From Oryzihumus leptocrescens (GTDB lineage Bacteria; Actinomycetota; Actinomycetes; Actinomycetales; Dermatophilaceae), in NCBI RefSeq assembly GCF_006716205.1, contig NZ_VFOQ01000002.1, positions 186,001 to 250,000 on the forward strand: DNA of 64,000 nt, given 5' to 3'. The position numbers were made by a program, and so were the translations under genes. The notes beneath the pieces are model-generated. The model was not told where the DNA came from. It ran no database searches and worked only from the letters and a program-made list of their open reading frames with translations. Positions within the stretch are counted from its first letter, which is position 1; every line of letters begins with the position of its first letter. Below are positions 35,759 to 43,704 of this stretch, piece by piece.

Positions 35759-36973
35759 ATGGACTTCGGCTTCACCCCGGTCATGGAGCAGTGGCAGCAA
35801 CGCGTGCAGGCCTTCCTCGACGAGGTGGTCTACCCGGCCGAGGCGACGTTCTACGAGCAGGTGGCCGCGCAGGCACAGAGCAACCCGTGGGGGCGTCCGC
35901 CGGTCATGGCCGAGCTCAAGGCCGAGGCGCAGCGGCGCGGGCTGTGGAACCTGTTCCTGCCCGGTGAGCGGGGCGCGGGGCTGAGCAACCTGGAGTATGC
36001 CCCGCTGGCCGAGCTGTCCGGCCGCTCCCCGATGCTGGCCCCCGAGGCGATGAACTGCGCCGCGCCGGACACCGGCAACATGGAGGTGCTGGCGCACTTC
36101 GCCACGCCGGCGGTGCAACGGCAGTGGCTGGAACCGTTGCTGCGCGGGGAGATCCGCTCGGCGTACTCGATGACCGAGCCCGAGGTCGCCAGCTCCGACG
36201 CCAACAACATCGCCACGCGCATCGAGGTCGACGACGACGAGCTCGTCGTCACCGGCCGCAAGTGGTGGTCCAGCGGCGCGATGGCCCCGGAGTGCAAGGT
36301 CGCCATCGTCATGGGCCTGTCCGACCCCGACGGCGAGCGGCACCAGCGGCACAGCATGGTCGTCGTCCCGCTGGACACCCCGGGCGTCGACGTGCGCCGG
36401 TCCACGCACGTGCTCGGCTACACCGACGGCCCGCACGGCGGGCACGCCGAGATCGTGTATGACGCCGTGCGGGTCCCGCGGGAGAACCTCCTCGGGGAGC
36501 TCCACCGCGGGTTCGCCATCGGCCAGGCCCGGCTCGGGCCGGGACGGATCCACCACTGCATGCGGTTGATCGGCATGGCCGAGCGGGCGTACGACCTCAT
36601 GTGCGAGCGGGTGCAGCAGCGCGTGGCGTTCGGCAAGCCGCTGGCCGCGCAGGGCGTCGTGCAGGAGTGGGTGGCCGAGGCGCGGATCCGCATCGAGCAG
36701 GCCCGGCTGCTGGTGCTCAAGACCGCGTGGCTGATGGATACCGTCGGCAACCGCGGCGCCGCCGTGGAGATCTCGGCGATCAAGGTCGCGGTGCCGGAGA
36801 TGGCCACGTGGGTGATCGACCGGGCGATGCAGGCCCACGGCGGGATGGGCGTCTGCCAGGACACGGTCCTGCCCGAGCTCTACGCCCAGGCCCGGATGCT
36901 GCACCTGGCCGACGGGCCGGACGAGGTCCACCGCATGGCCCTCGCCCGGCGCGAGCTCAAGCGCTACGCCTGA
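35759..36973 (+). CDS. Acyl-CoA dehydrogenase
   Basis: FAD enzyme of 404 residues, resembling the large-type ACAD10/11-like bacterial group. The FAD/acyl-binding signature is YSMTEPEVASSDANN, the beta domain follows with GRKWWSSGAM, and the C-terminal helices carry QRVAFGKPLAAQGVVQ and QAHGGMGVCQDT, which hold the flavin. Expected to desaturate an acyl-CoA and pass electrons to electron-transfer flavoprotein. Its 3' end overlaps the convergent glycosyltransferase gene by 10 bases. Confidence 0.92.
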   Translation: MDFGFTPVMEQWQQRVQAFLDEVVYPAEATFYEQVAAQAQSNPWGRPPVMAELKAEAQRRGLWNLFLPGERGAGLSNLEYAPLAELSGRSPMLAPEAMNCAAPDTGNMEVLAHFATPAVQRQWLEPLLRGEIRSAYSMTEPEVASSDANNIATRIEVDDDELVVTGRKWWSSGAMAPECKVAIVMGLSDPDGERHQRHSMVVVPLDTPGVDVRRSTHVLGYTDGPHGGHAEIVYDAVRVPRENLLGELHRGFAIGQARLGPGRIHHCMRLIGMAERAYDLMCERVQQRVAFGKPLAAQGVVQEWVAEARIRIEQARLLVLKTAWLMDTVGNRGAAVEISAIKVAVPEMATWVIDRAMQAHGGMGVCQDTVLPELYAQARMLHLADGPDEVHRMALARRELKRYA

Positions 36974-38304
36974 CGGGCCAGCGTCTCGCCGACCGCGGCG
37001 CCCCCCTGCCCGACCGAACGCACCATTTCCGTCGTCTCGGGCTCCGGAACCGCAGGATTCGACGGATCTGGTGCGCTCGGTGGGGGAGATGCAGGGGTGG
37101 CGGGAGCGGTGGCAGGGCGCGCTGGGGTGCGGAAGATCCACCAGCGCATCGCCGCGAACCGGACCGCCGTCGAGAGCATGTTGGCCACAGCGATGGTCAG
37201 GGTCTGCACGCCGGTCCCTGCGCCGGGCGCCAGCACGTGCAGCAGCCCCAGCGCCGCGCTGGTCATCACCAGCGTGATGCCGAACACCAGCAGCCCCTGA
37301 GCCTGCTGCAACCCGGCCCTGCGTCGGTCGCGCAGCCCGAAGGTCCACCGCCGGTTGGCCGCGGTGTTGAAGACCGTCGCGACGAACAGCGCGAGCACGT
37401 TGGCCACCTGCGCCGAGGGCAGCCCCGGGCGCAGCAACGCGAACAGGCCCAGGTGCAGGACCGTGCTCGCGAGGCCGATGCCGCCGAACCGCCACAGCTG
37501 CCCGACCAGCCGGCCGGCGAGCTGCTGCTCGTGCGGGCGCCGCCCGATCCGGGCGCGGATGTCCTCCACCGGCAGGCGGCCGGAGCGCAGCCCGCGGCGC
37601 ACCCGGCGCACGCCGCGCAGGTCGTCGAGGGCGGTCTGCACGATCGCCACGCGGCTGTCCGGGTCGTCGAACCAGTCGACCGGCACCTCGTGGATGCGCA
37701 GCCCGCTGCGCTCGGCCAGGACGAGCAGCTCGGTGTCGAAGAACCACGTCGGGTCCTCCACCAACGGCAGCAGCTCGGCGGCCACGTCGGCGCGGATCGC
37801 CTTGAACCCGCACTGCGCGTCGCTGAACCGCGAGCCCAGCGCCGCGCGGAGGATGAGGTTGTATGCGCGGGAGACCACCTCCCGTTTCGCGCCCCTCACC
37901 ACCCGGGCGCCGCGGGCGAGCCGGCTGCCGATCGCCACGTCGGAGTGTCCCGACATCAGCGGGGCGACCAGCGGCCACAGCGCGTCGAGGTCGGTGGACA
38001 GGTCGACGTCCATGTACGCCAGGATCGGCGCGTCGGAGGCCGACCAGACCGCCTTGAGCGCCCGGCCCCGTCCCTTCCGGTCCAGGTGCACGGCGGACAC
38101 CTCGGGCATCGCCGCGGCCAGGCCCAGGGCCACGTCCCACGTCCGGTCGGTGCTGGCGTTGTCGGCCACGGTGATCCGGAACGGGTAGGGAAACGTCGCG
38201 TGCAGGTGCCCGGCGAGCCGGCGGACGCACGCCGGCAGGGTGTGCTCCTCGTTGTGGACCGGGATGACGACGTCGAGGACGGGGCGGGCGCTCATCGGGT
38301 TCAC
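36964..38304 (-). CDS. GT2 glycosyltransferase fused to a GtrA-like membrane domain
   Basis: 446 residues. The GT2 domain (about 1-250) opens VLDVVIPVHNEEHTLPACV and holds the metal-binding YMDVDLSTDLD and SDAQCGFKAIR, like DPG/polyprenyl-phosphate glucosyl- or mannosyltransferases. The GtrA domain (about 270-390) has four spans with FNTAANRRWTF and ends in a Pro/Ala-rich tail. Likely charges polyprenyl phosphate with a sugar and helps flip it, supplying a GT-C enzyme such as the ArnT-like protein encoded just upstream. GTG at 38304 lies one base after the ArnT-like stop; an ATG at 38295 is possible. Confidence 0.88.
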   Translation of the reverse strand: MNPMSARPVLDVVIPVHNEEHTLPACVRRLAGHLHATFPYPFRITVADNASTDRTWDVALGLAAAMPEVSAVHLDRKGRGRALKAVWSASDAPILAYMDVDLSTDLDALWPLVAPLMSGHSDVAIGSRLARGARVVRGAKREVVSRAYNLILRAALGSRFSDAQCGFKAIRADVAAELLPLVEDPTWFFDTELLVLAERSGLRIHEVPVDWFDDPDSRVAIVQTALDDLRGVRRVRRGLRSGRLPVEDIRARIGRRPHEQQLAGRLVGQLWRFGGIGLASTVLHLGLFALLRPGLPSAQVANVLALFVATVFNTAANRRWTFGLRDRRRAGLQQAQGLLVFGITLVMTSAALGLLHVLAPGAGTGVQTLTIAVANMLSTAVRFAAMRWWIFRTPARPATAPATPASPPPSAPDPSNPAVPEPETTEMVRSVGQGGAAVGETLARQA

Positions 38305-38305
38305 C

Positions 38306-40384
38306 TCAGTTCACGCTCGTCGTGGTGGACGAGGTGGCACCGCTGGTCGGCTGGGTCAGGTCGTAGAAGGTCGAGCCGCCGATGGTGACCGCGGTGTAGT
38401 TCTGCTCCACCCAGCTGCTGATCTGGCTGGCCGTGCCCGACCCGCCCATGCCGCCGCCGGGTCCGCCCTGGCCCCCGGCGAGGAAGTAGTGCACCTTGCC
38501 CTGGCTGACCCACGCCTGGAACTGGGCCAGGGTCGGTGAGGGGTCGCTGCCGTTGAACCCGCCGATCGCCATGAGCGGCAGCCGGGTGCCCAGCTGCAGG
38601 CCGGCGGCGTTCTGCGAGCCGATCGCCGCGGCGACCCAGGTGTACTTCGAGGCGTTCGCCGACAGGGCCGAGACGACCGCGGTGCTCGGGGTGCTGGCGT
38701 CGAGCAGGCCGCCCATGCCGCCACCGGGACCCTGCCGGGTGCCGCCCTGCGCCGTGCCGGTCCCGCCCTGCGCCGTGCCGGTGCCGCCCTGGGCGGTGCC
38801 GGTCTGCCCACCGAAGCCACCGAAGCCACCGAAGCCACCGAAGCCACCGAAGCCGCCGGGAGGGCCGCCGGCCAGGCCGCGGCCCGGGCCACCCATGCCG
38901 CCCTGGCCGGACGGCCCCGCGCTCGGGATGGAGCCGGTGTGCGGGGTCGTGACGGTGGACAGGCTGTATGCCGCTGGGCCGGCCAGCGCAGCCACGAGCG
39001 CCGCGGTGGCGACCACCGGGACCGCGTGGCGGTGGACCCGGCCGATGACCAGGAACATCGCGGCGGCGAACAGGCCCGCGACGACGACCGCGACGCGCAG
39101 CCACGGGAACCAGTCAGGGGTGCGGGCCAGCAGCGTGTAGGACCAGATCGCGGCCACCGCGGTGGCGATCGCGAGGGTGAGCGAGCCGACCAGCCCGTGC
39201 CGGTGCTCCCACGCCTCCCTGGCCCCCATGCCGACCAGGGCGCCGATGGCCGGAGCCAGCGCGATCGTGTAGTAGGCGTGGAAGATGCCGGCCATCAGGC
39301 TGAACGTGAGCAGCGTGACGAGCAGCCAGCCGCCCCAGACGATGTATGCCGCGCGGCGGGCGTCCGTGCGCGGGGCCCGGCCGCGCAGCCACAGGCCGAC
39401 GGCGAGCAGGATGAGCGCGCTCGGGATGAGCCAGGACACCTGGCCGCCGATGTCGCCGTTGAACATGCGGGTCAGGCCGGTGGCGCCCCACATGCCGGTC
39501 CCGTTCGGGCCGGCACCGCCGCCGACCGAACCGGTCTCGTTGCCGGTGATCCGGCCCAGGCCGTTGTAGCCGAGGGCGAGCTCGAGGATCGAGTTGGTCT
39601 GCGAGCCACCGATGTAGGGACGGTCGGCGGCGGGGATGAGCTCGACGATGGCCAACCACCAGCCGGCCGAGACGACCATGGCGGCGCCGGCGGCGAGCAG
39701 GTGCAGGAGGCGCTTGCGCAGCGGGGTGTCCGCGGCCACGAGGTAGGCCAGGGCGAAGGCCGGCACGACCAGCAGGGCCTGCAGCATCTTGGTGAGGAAG
39801 CCGAAGCCGACGAAGACGCCGACCCAGATGAGCCAGCGGGGGCTGGCCTTCTCGATCGCCTTCATCGTCGCCCACGCCCCGAGGGTCATGAGCAGCACCA
39901 GCAGCGCATCGGGGTTGTTGAAGCGGAACATCATCACCGCGACCGGGGTCAGCGCGAGGACCGCGCCGGCGAGCAGGCCTGCGGCGGCACCGAACTGGTG
40001 CCTGACCGTCGCATACAGCACGCCGACCGAGGCGACGCCCATGAGCACCTCGGGCATGAGGATGCTGAACGAGCTGAGCCCGAATGCCCGCACCGACAGC
40101 GCCATCACCCACAGCGAGGCGGGCGTCTTGTCGACGGTGATCGAGTTGCCGGTGTCGGAGCTGCCGAAGAAGAAGGCCTTCCAGCTCTCGCTTCCGGCTT
40201 GGACGGCGGCGGAGTAGAAGGAGTTGGCCCAGCCGCTGGCGGTGAGCCCGTAGAAGTAGAGCGCCGCGGTCGCGACCAGCAGGCCGACCAGTGCGGGACG
40301 CTCCCAGGAGCGTTGCGGCGCAGTGGTTTCGGCGGGTCCGGCCACGGGCTGCGCCGCGTGCCTGGGAAGCGTCATGGTGTCCAT
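38306..40384 (-). CDS. GT39/ArnT-like glycosyltransferase with Gly-rich repeat region
   Basis: 692 residues, a GT-C fold enzyme with about a dozen spans in residues 30-480. The first loop has the acidic residues expected for catalysis (SSDTGNSITVDKTPASLW), with the VDKTP motif typical of the ArnT/PMT group. Residues about 495-565 are low complexity: five GGF units then TAQGGTG repeats. The last ~120 residues form an extracytoplasmic domain. It should transfer a sugar from polyprenyl phosphate to an envelope acceptor. A PhoP-type box ends 23 bases before the ATG at 40384. The GT2-GtrA gene follows directly. Confidence 0.88.
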   Translation of the reverse strand: MDTMTLPRHAAQPVAGPAETTAPQRSWERPALVGLLVATAALYFYGLTASGWANSFYSAAVQAGSESWKAFFFGSSDTGNSITVDKTPASLWVMALSVRAFGLSSFSILMPEVLMGVASVGVLYATVRHQFGAAAGLLAGAVLALTPVAVMMFRFNNPDALLVLLMTLGAWATMKAIEKASPRWLIWVGVFVGFGFLTKMLQALLVVPAFALAYLVAADTPLRKRLLHLLAAGAAMVVSAGWWLAIVELIPAADRPYIGGSQTNSILELALGYNGLGRITGNETGSVGGGAGPNGTGMWGATGLTRMFNGDIGGQVSWLIPSALILLAVGLWLRGRAPRTDARRAAYIVWGGWLLVTLLTFSLMAGIFHAYYTIALAPAIGALVGMGAREAWEHRHGLVGSLTLAIATAVAAIWSYTLLARTPDWFPWLRVAVVVAGLFAAAMFLVIGRVHRHAVPVVATAALVAALAGPAAYSLSTVTTPHTGSIPSAGPSGQGGMGGPGRGLAGGPPGGFGGFGGFGGFGGFGGQTGTAQGGTGTAQGGTGTAQGGTRQGPGGGMGGLLDASTPSTAVVSALSANASKYTWVAAAIGSQNAAGLQLGTRLPLMAIGGFNGSDPSPTLAQFQAWVSQGKVHYFLAGGQGGPGGGMGGSGTASQISSWVEQNYTAVTIGGSTFYDLTQPTSGATSSTTTSVN
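38812..38858. repeat. Tandem 9-bp repeat inside the ArnT-like gene
   Basis: CCACCGAAG is repeated about five times, encoding GGF units on the minus strand. It is followed (38740-38800) by three copies of a 21-base unit encoding TAQGGTG. Copy number changes would stay in frame for both. Confidence 0.8.
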
Positions 40385-40406
40385 GACGTCGACTCTGGGA
40401 GCCGGG

Positions 40407-40424
40407 CCTGTGCCGTCCCTGTGA
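40407..40424 (-). promoter_or_regulatory. PhoP-type box upstream of the ArnT-like gene
   Basis: Read on the minus strand: TCACAGG-GACG-GCACAGG, two 7-mers 4 bases apart, 23 bases before the ATG at 40384. Fits the known PhoP form TCACAGC-N4-TCACAGC with one or two changes per half. The gene also follows the histidine kinase stop by 55 bases. Confidence 0.6.
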
Positions 40425-40439
40425 GGTGGCTGAGGTGGG

Positions 40440-41933
40440 CTAGTGAGCCGGGAGCGCGACCCGGAAGACCGTCTGGCCGGGCTTGCTCGACAGGTCGACG
40501 CGTCCGCCGTGGGCCAGCGTCACCGCGTGCACGATGCTCAGCCCGAGGCCGGTGCTGCCGGCTGCGCGGGACCGGGACGCCTCGCCGCGCGCGAACCGCT
40601 GGAACACGTTGGGCTGCAAGGCGTCCGGGATGCCGGGCCCATTGTCCTCCACGGTGACGCTGACCTCGCCGTCGGTCTCGGCGACGCTGGTGCGCACGGT
40701 GGTGCCGGGAGGGGTGTGCGTGCGGGCGTTGGCCAGCAGGTTGGCGACGATCTGGTGCAGGCGTGCCGAGTCGCCGGAGACGTTGACGGCGTCCTCCGGC
40801 ACGTCAAGCTGCCAGACGTGGTCCGGGCCGGCCGCATGCGCGTCGCTGACGGCGTCGACGACCAGCCGGGTCAGGTCGACCGGCTCGCGCTCCAGCGGGC
40901 GGCCGGCGTCCAGGCGGGCCAGCAGCAGCAGGTCCTCGACGAGCTCGGTCATCCGCTGCGCCTCGGACTCCACGCGTCCGAGCGCATGGGCGACCGACGG
41001 CGGCACGGGCTCCGGCGCGCGACGGGACAGCTCGGCATACCCGCGGATGGACGCCAAGGGCGTCCGCAGCTCGTGGCTGGCGTCGGCGACGAACTGGCGC
41101 ACGCGCATCTCGCTGTCGTGGCGGGCGTTGAGGGCCTCGCCGACGTGGTCGAGCAGGCCGTTGAGCGCCGAGCCGACCTGGCCGACCTCGGTGCGTTCGT
41201 CCGTGAACTCGGCCGGCACGCGCTCGGCGAGGGCGACCGCTCCGGAGTCCAGCGGCAGGTGCGAGACCTTGGTGGCGGTGGCGGCGACGCGTTCGAGCGG
41301 GAGCAGGTTGCGGCGCACCAGCCAGCTCCCGGCCGCTGCCACGGCGATGAGGCCGAAGGCGGTGGCGATGACGACGATGAATGAGAGCCGTGCCACGGTC
41401 TCGCGCTGCGGGCCGACGGGCAGGCCGGTCAGCAGGGTCGTGGAGCTGGCGCCGTCGGCGCTGGGCCGTTGCGTGGCGACGAGTCGGTAGGCGCCGGTGG
41501 AGCCACCGAGGTCGACGGTGGCGGGACGGCTGCCGATGCCGGCGTCCTCCAGACGCGACAGCTGGCTCTCGGTGAGCTTGACCGGACCTTGCGAGGGCGT
41601 GACCACGAAGCCCTCGTCGGCCGAGGACCCGGTGAGCTCGACGTGCAGGAAGCCGCCACCCAACCCGGGCGGGAGAGCGCCGTGCTCGGTCCCCAGGTCG
41701 CCGCTGCCCGGTCCGGGGCCACCGCCCCCACCCGGGCGTCCGCCCCCGTCGGTGACCCGGTGGGCCTGGGACATGAGCTGGTTGTCCAGCTGCCCCATGA
41801 GGAAGCCGTTGAGCGCCAGCACGGTGACCACGCCCGTGGCCACCGTCATGGTGAGGAACAGGGCGACGGTCGAGGCGACCAGCTTGGAGCGCAGTGTCCA
41901 GGTCGCCGGACGCATCCACGTGGGGCGGCTCAT
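40440..41933 (-). CDS. Membrane sensor histidine kinase of the PhoR/TcrY type
   Basis: 497 residues: span 1 (about 17-45), an extracytoplasmic loop with a Gly/Pro-rich stretch and a sensor part to about 180, span 2 (about 183-205), HAMP (about 206-265), HisKA with the phospho-His in FVADASHELRTPLASIRGY, and HATPase with NLLANARTHTPPGT, VEDNGPGIP and GLGLSIVHAV. Cognate of the PhoP-like regulator whose gene ends 14 bases before it. Signal unknown; the large outer loop argues for an envelope cue. Confidence 0.93.
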   Translation of the reverse strand: MSRPTWMRPATWTLRSKLVASTVALFLTMTVATGVVTVLALNGFLMGQLDNQLMSQAHRVTDGGGRPGGGGGPGPGSGDLGTEHGALPPGLGGGFLHVELTGSSADEGFVVTPSQGPVKLTESQLSRLEDAGIGSRPATVDLGGSTGAYRLVATQRPSADGASSTTLLTGLPVGPQRETVARLSFIVVIATAFGLIAVAAAGSWLVRRNLLPLERVAATATKVSHLPLDSGAVALAERVPAEFTDERTEVGQVGSALNGLLDHVGEALNARHDSEMRVRQFVADASHELRTPLASIRGYAELSRRAPEPVPPSVAHALGRVESEAQRMTELVEDLLLLARLDAGRPLEREPVDLTRLVVDAVSDAHAAGPDHVWQLDVPEDAVNVSGDSARLHQIVANLLANARTHTPPGTTVRTSVAETDGEVSVTVEDNGPGIPDALQPNVFQRFARGEASRSRAAGSTGLGLSIVHAVTLAHGGRVDLSSKPGQTVFRVALPAH

Positions 41934-41947
41934 GGGACGACTGTGGC

Positions 41948-42724
41948 TCAGGTCGCGGGCTTGAGCACGTAGCCCACACCGCGCATGGTGTGGATCATCG
42001 GCTCCCGGCCCACGTCGATCTTCTTGCGCAGGTAGGAGATGTAGAGCTCGACGACGTTGGCCTGGCCGCCGAAGTCGTAGTTCCAGACACGGTCGAGGAT
42101 CTGCGCCTTGGACAGCACCCGCTTGGGGTTGCGCATGAGGTAGCGCAGCAGCTCGAACTCGGTCGCGGTCAGGTTGACCGTGTCGCCGCCGCGGGTGACC
42201 TCGTGGCTGTCCTCGTCCATGACCAGGTCGCCGACGACCAGCTGGGACCCGGCGTCCTCGGCCATGACGGCGGTGCGGCGCATGAGCGCGCGCAGCCGGG
42301 CCACGACCTCCTCGAGGCTGAACGGCTTGGTGACGTAGTCGTCGCCGCCGGCGGTCAGCCCCGCCACGCGGTCCTCGACCGCGTCACGCGCGGTGAGGAA
42401 GAGGACCGGGACGTTGGGGTTGTCTGCGCGCATCCGGCGCAGCACCTCCATGCCGTCGAAATCCGGCAGCATCATGTCCAGCGCGACGGCGTCGGGCTGG
42501 AACTCGCGGGCGGCGCGCACGGCCGCCATGCCGGTGCCGGCCGAGCGGACCTCCCAGCCCTCGTAGCGCAGGGCCATGCTGAGCAGCTCGGTGAGGTTGT
42601 TCTCGTCGTCGACGACGAGGACGCGCACCGGGGCGCCGTCGAATCGGCGCAGCGGGGCGGACGCGGGGCGGGCGGTCGACTGGCTCATGACACCCAGTGA
42701 AGCGTCGTTACCTGAAGAGACCAT
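41948..42724 (-). CDS. PhoP-like OmpR-family response regulator
   Basis: 258 residues. Receiver: VRVLVVDDENNLTELLSMAL with phospho-Asp in ALDMMLPDFDGMEVL, switch LFLTARD, Lys in YVTKPFSLEEVVARLRALMR. Winged-helix domain: LTATEFELLRYLMRNPKRVL and VWNYDFGGQANVVELYISYL. The linker, recognition region and ending MRGVGYVLKP closely match mycobacterial PhoP/TcrX. ATG at 42724 has AGGAA upstream; the ATG at 42688 would remove a poorly conserved tail. A PhoP-type box on its own strand lies 20-37 bases upstream, suggesting autoregulation. Confidence 0.94.
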   Translation of the reverse strand: MVSSGNDASLGVMSQSTARPASAPLRRFDGAPVRVLVVDDENNLTELLSMALRYEGWEVRSAGTGMAAVRAAREFQPDAVALDMMLPDFDGMEVLRRMRADNPNVPVLFLTARDAVEDRVAGLTAGGDDYVTKPFSLEEVVARLRALMRRTAVMAEDAGSQLVVGDLVMDEDSHEVTRGGDTVNLTATEFELLRYLMRNPKRVLSKAQILDRVWNYDFGGQANVVELYISYLRKKIDVGREPMIHTMRGVGYVLKPAT

Positions 42725-42743
42725 CGCGAGTTCCTGTACATAC

Positions 42744-42761
42744 CCTGTGAACGCTCTGTGG
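42744..42761 (-). promoter_or_regulatory. PhoP-type box facing the response regulator gene
   Basis: On the minus strand: CCACAGA-GCGT-TCACAGG, two 7-mers with exactly 4 bases between. Located 20 bases upstream of the ATG at 42724. Confidence 0.6.
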
Positions 42762-42788
42762 TGGGGTCTCAGCGACCCGACACGACCG

Positions 42789-42806
42789 TCACAGCCCCGT
42801 CACAGG
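42789..42806 (+). promoter_or_regulatory. PhoP-type box facing the Gly/Gln-rich protein gene
   Basis: TCACAGC-CCCG-TCACAGG, a match to TCACAGC-N4-TCACAGC in 13 of 14 specified bases, 49 bases upstream of the ATG at 42856. Opposite orientation to the box at 42744-42761. Confidence 0.7.
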
Positions 42807-42855
42807 CCCGCGGCCCAGTCTCGACGGCGACGACCCCGCCACCGAGGAGCCCCAC

Positions 42856-43545
42856 ATGACTGCTTCGTCGCCGCAGACCCCCTGGGCCCACAGCCCCACC
42901 GCGGAGCTGCCCACGACCCCAACCCGCCCGGACGTCGTCGGGCCGGTCCAGGTCGACACCATCTCGTATGCCGCGTCGCCGGCCGCCGCGGCCCTCGCAC
43001 CGTCCGGTGCTGCCGCCGCCGGGACCGTGCAGGTGGCGGCCCCGGAGCAGGCAGGACCGGTCGCGGGCGCGGGATCGGCCCAGGGGGCGAACCCGGCCGC
43101 CCCGGCGCCGCCTGCCGTCCAGCCCCCGGTGTGGTCAGGCCGCAAGACCGCCATCGCCGCGGCCCTGGCGATCGGCTTTGCCGCGGTCGGCGCGGTGGGC
43201 GCCGCCGCGGTGATCGGGGACCAGAGCCAGACCCAGTCCGGGCTCGGCGGCCAGTTCGGCCCGGGCCGGGGCGGGCAGCTCGGTCCGGGCGGGCAGGGCC
43301 AGTTCGGCCGGGGCGGGCAGCTCGGTCCGGGCGGGCAGGGCCAGTTCGGTCAAGGGCATCTCGGCCCGGGGCAGGGTGGCCAGCTCGGTCAGCTGCCCGG
43401 CGCCCAGCAAGGGCAGGGCGGGCAGTTCGGGCAGCCGGGTGGCCGGCTGCCCGGCGGGCAGCAGGGCCAGACCGGCCAGCAGCCGGGCGTCCCGGGTCAG
43501 GACCCCCAGGGCCAGACCGGCTCGACCACGGGGCGGACGACATGA
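42856..43545 (+). CDS. Single-span Gly/Gln-rich envelope protein
   Basis: 229 residues. A Pro/Ala/Thr-rich, probably cytoplasmic N terminus (1-95), one membrane span (about 98-118, TAIAAALAIGFAAVGAVGAA), then a C-terminal tail of Gly, Gln, Leu, Phe and Pro repeats (GQFGRGGQLGPGGQ units). No enzyme motif. Its low-complexity tail recalls that of the ArnT-like protein, and both genes have a PhoP-type box, so this may be an envelope target or structural component of the same response. ATG at 42856. Confidence 0.75.
   Translation: MTASSPQTPWAHSPTAELPTTPTRPDVVGPVQVDTISYAASPAAAALAPSGAAAAGTVQVAAPEQAGPVAGAGSAQGANPAAPAPPAVQPPVWSGRKTAIAAALAIGFAAVGAVGAAAVIGDQSQTQSGLGGQFGPGRGGQLGPGGQGQFGRGGQLGPGGQGQFGQGHLGPGQGGQLGQLPGAQQGQGGQFGQPGGRLPGGQQGQTGQQPGVPGQDPQGQTGSTTGRTT
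43268..43351. repeat. 42-bp tandem repeat inside the Gly/Gln-rich gene
   Basis: A 42-base unit beginning GGGGCGGGCAGCTCGG at 43268 recurs at 43310 with almost no change. It encodes a 14-residue Gly/Gln unit, so expansions stay in frame. Confidence 0.75.
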
Positions 43546-43700
43546 CCCCGCGGGAGTGGCTGCGCGCCCACCAGCCCCGGCGGGCCGGGCGGTCCACGCT
43601 GACGCAGCCCACGGCATACAAGGACCTCGGGGTGCTGCCGGTCTGTGGCGGCAGCGTGCGGCCGCTGGCCTCGCAGCGGGAGCGGGCCGCGCGCGGGTAG
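43542..43700 (+). CDS. Possible small coupled ORF (52 aa)
   Basis: ATG at 43542 overlaps the TGA of the Gly/Gln-rich gene (ATGA) and opens 52 codons starting MTPREWLRAHQPRRAG. Arg-rich, no domain recognised, and it ends five bases before the convergent gene stop. May be real by coupling, or chance in GC-rich DNA. Confidence 0.3.
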   Translation: MTPREWLRAHQPRRAGRSTLTQPTAYKDLGVLPVCGGSVRPLASQRERAARG

Positions 43701-43704
43701 CGGG

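Noticed and set aside
38740-38860. Short regular repeats considered as a CRISPR array
   Set aside because: They are contiguous in-frame coding repeats without spacers.
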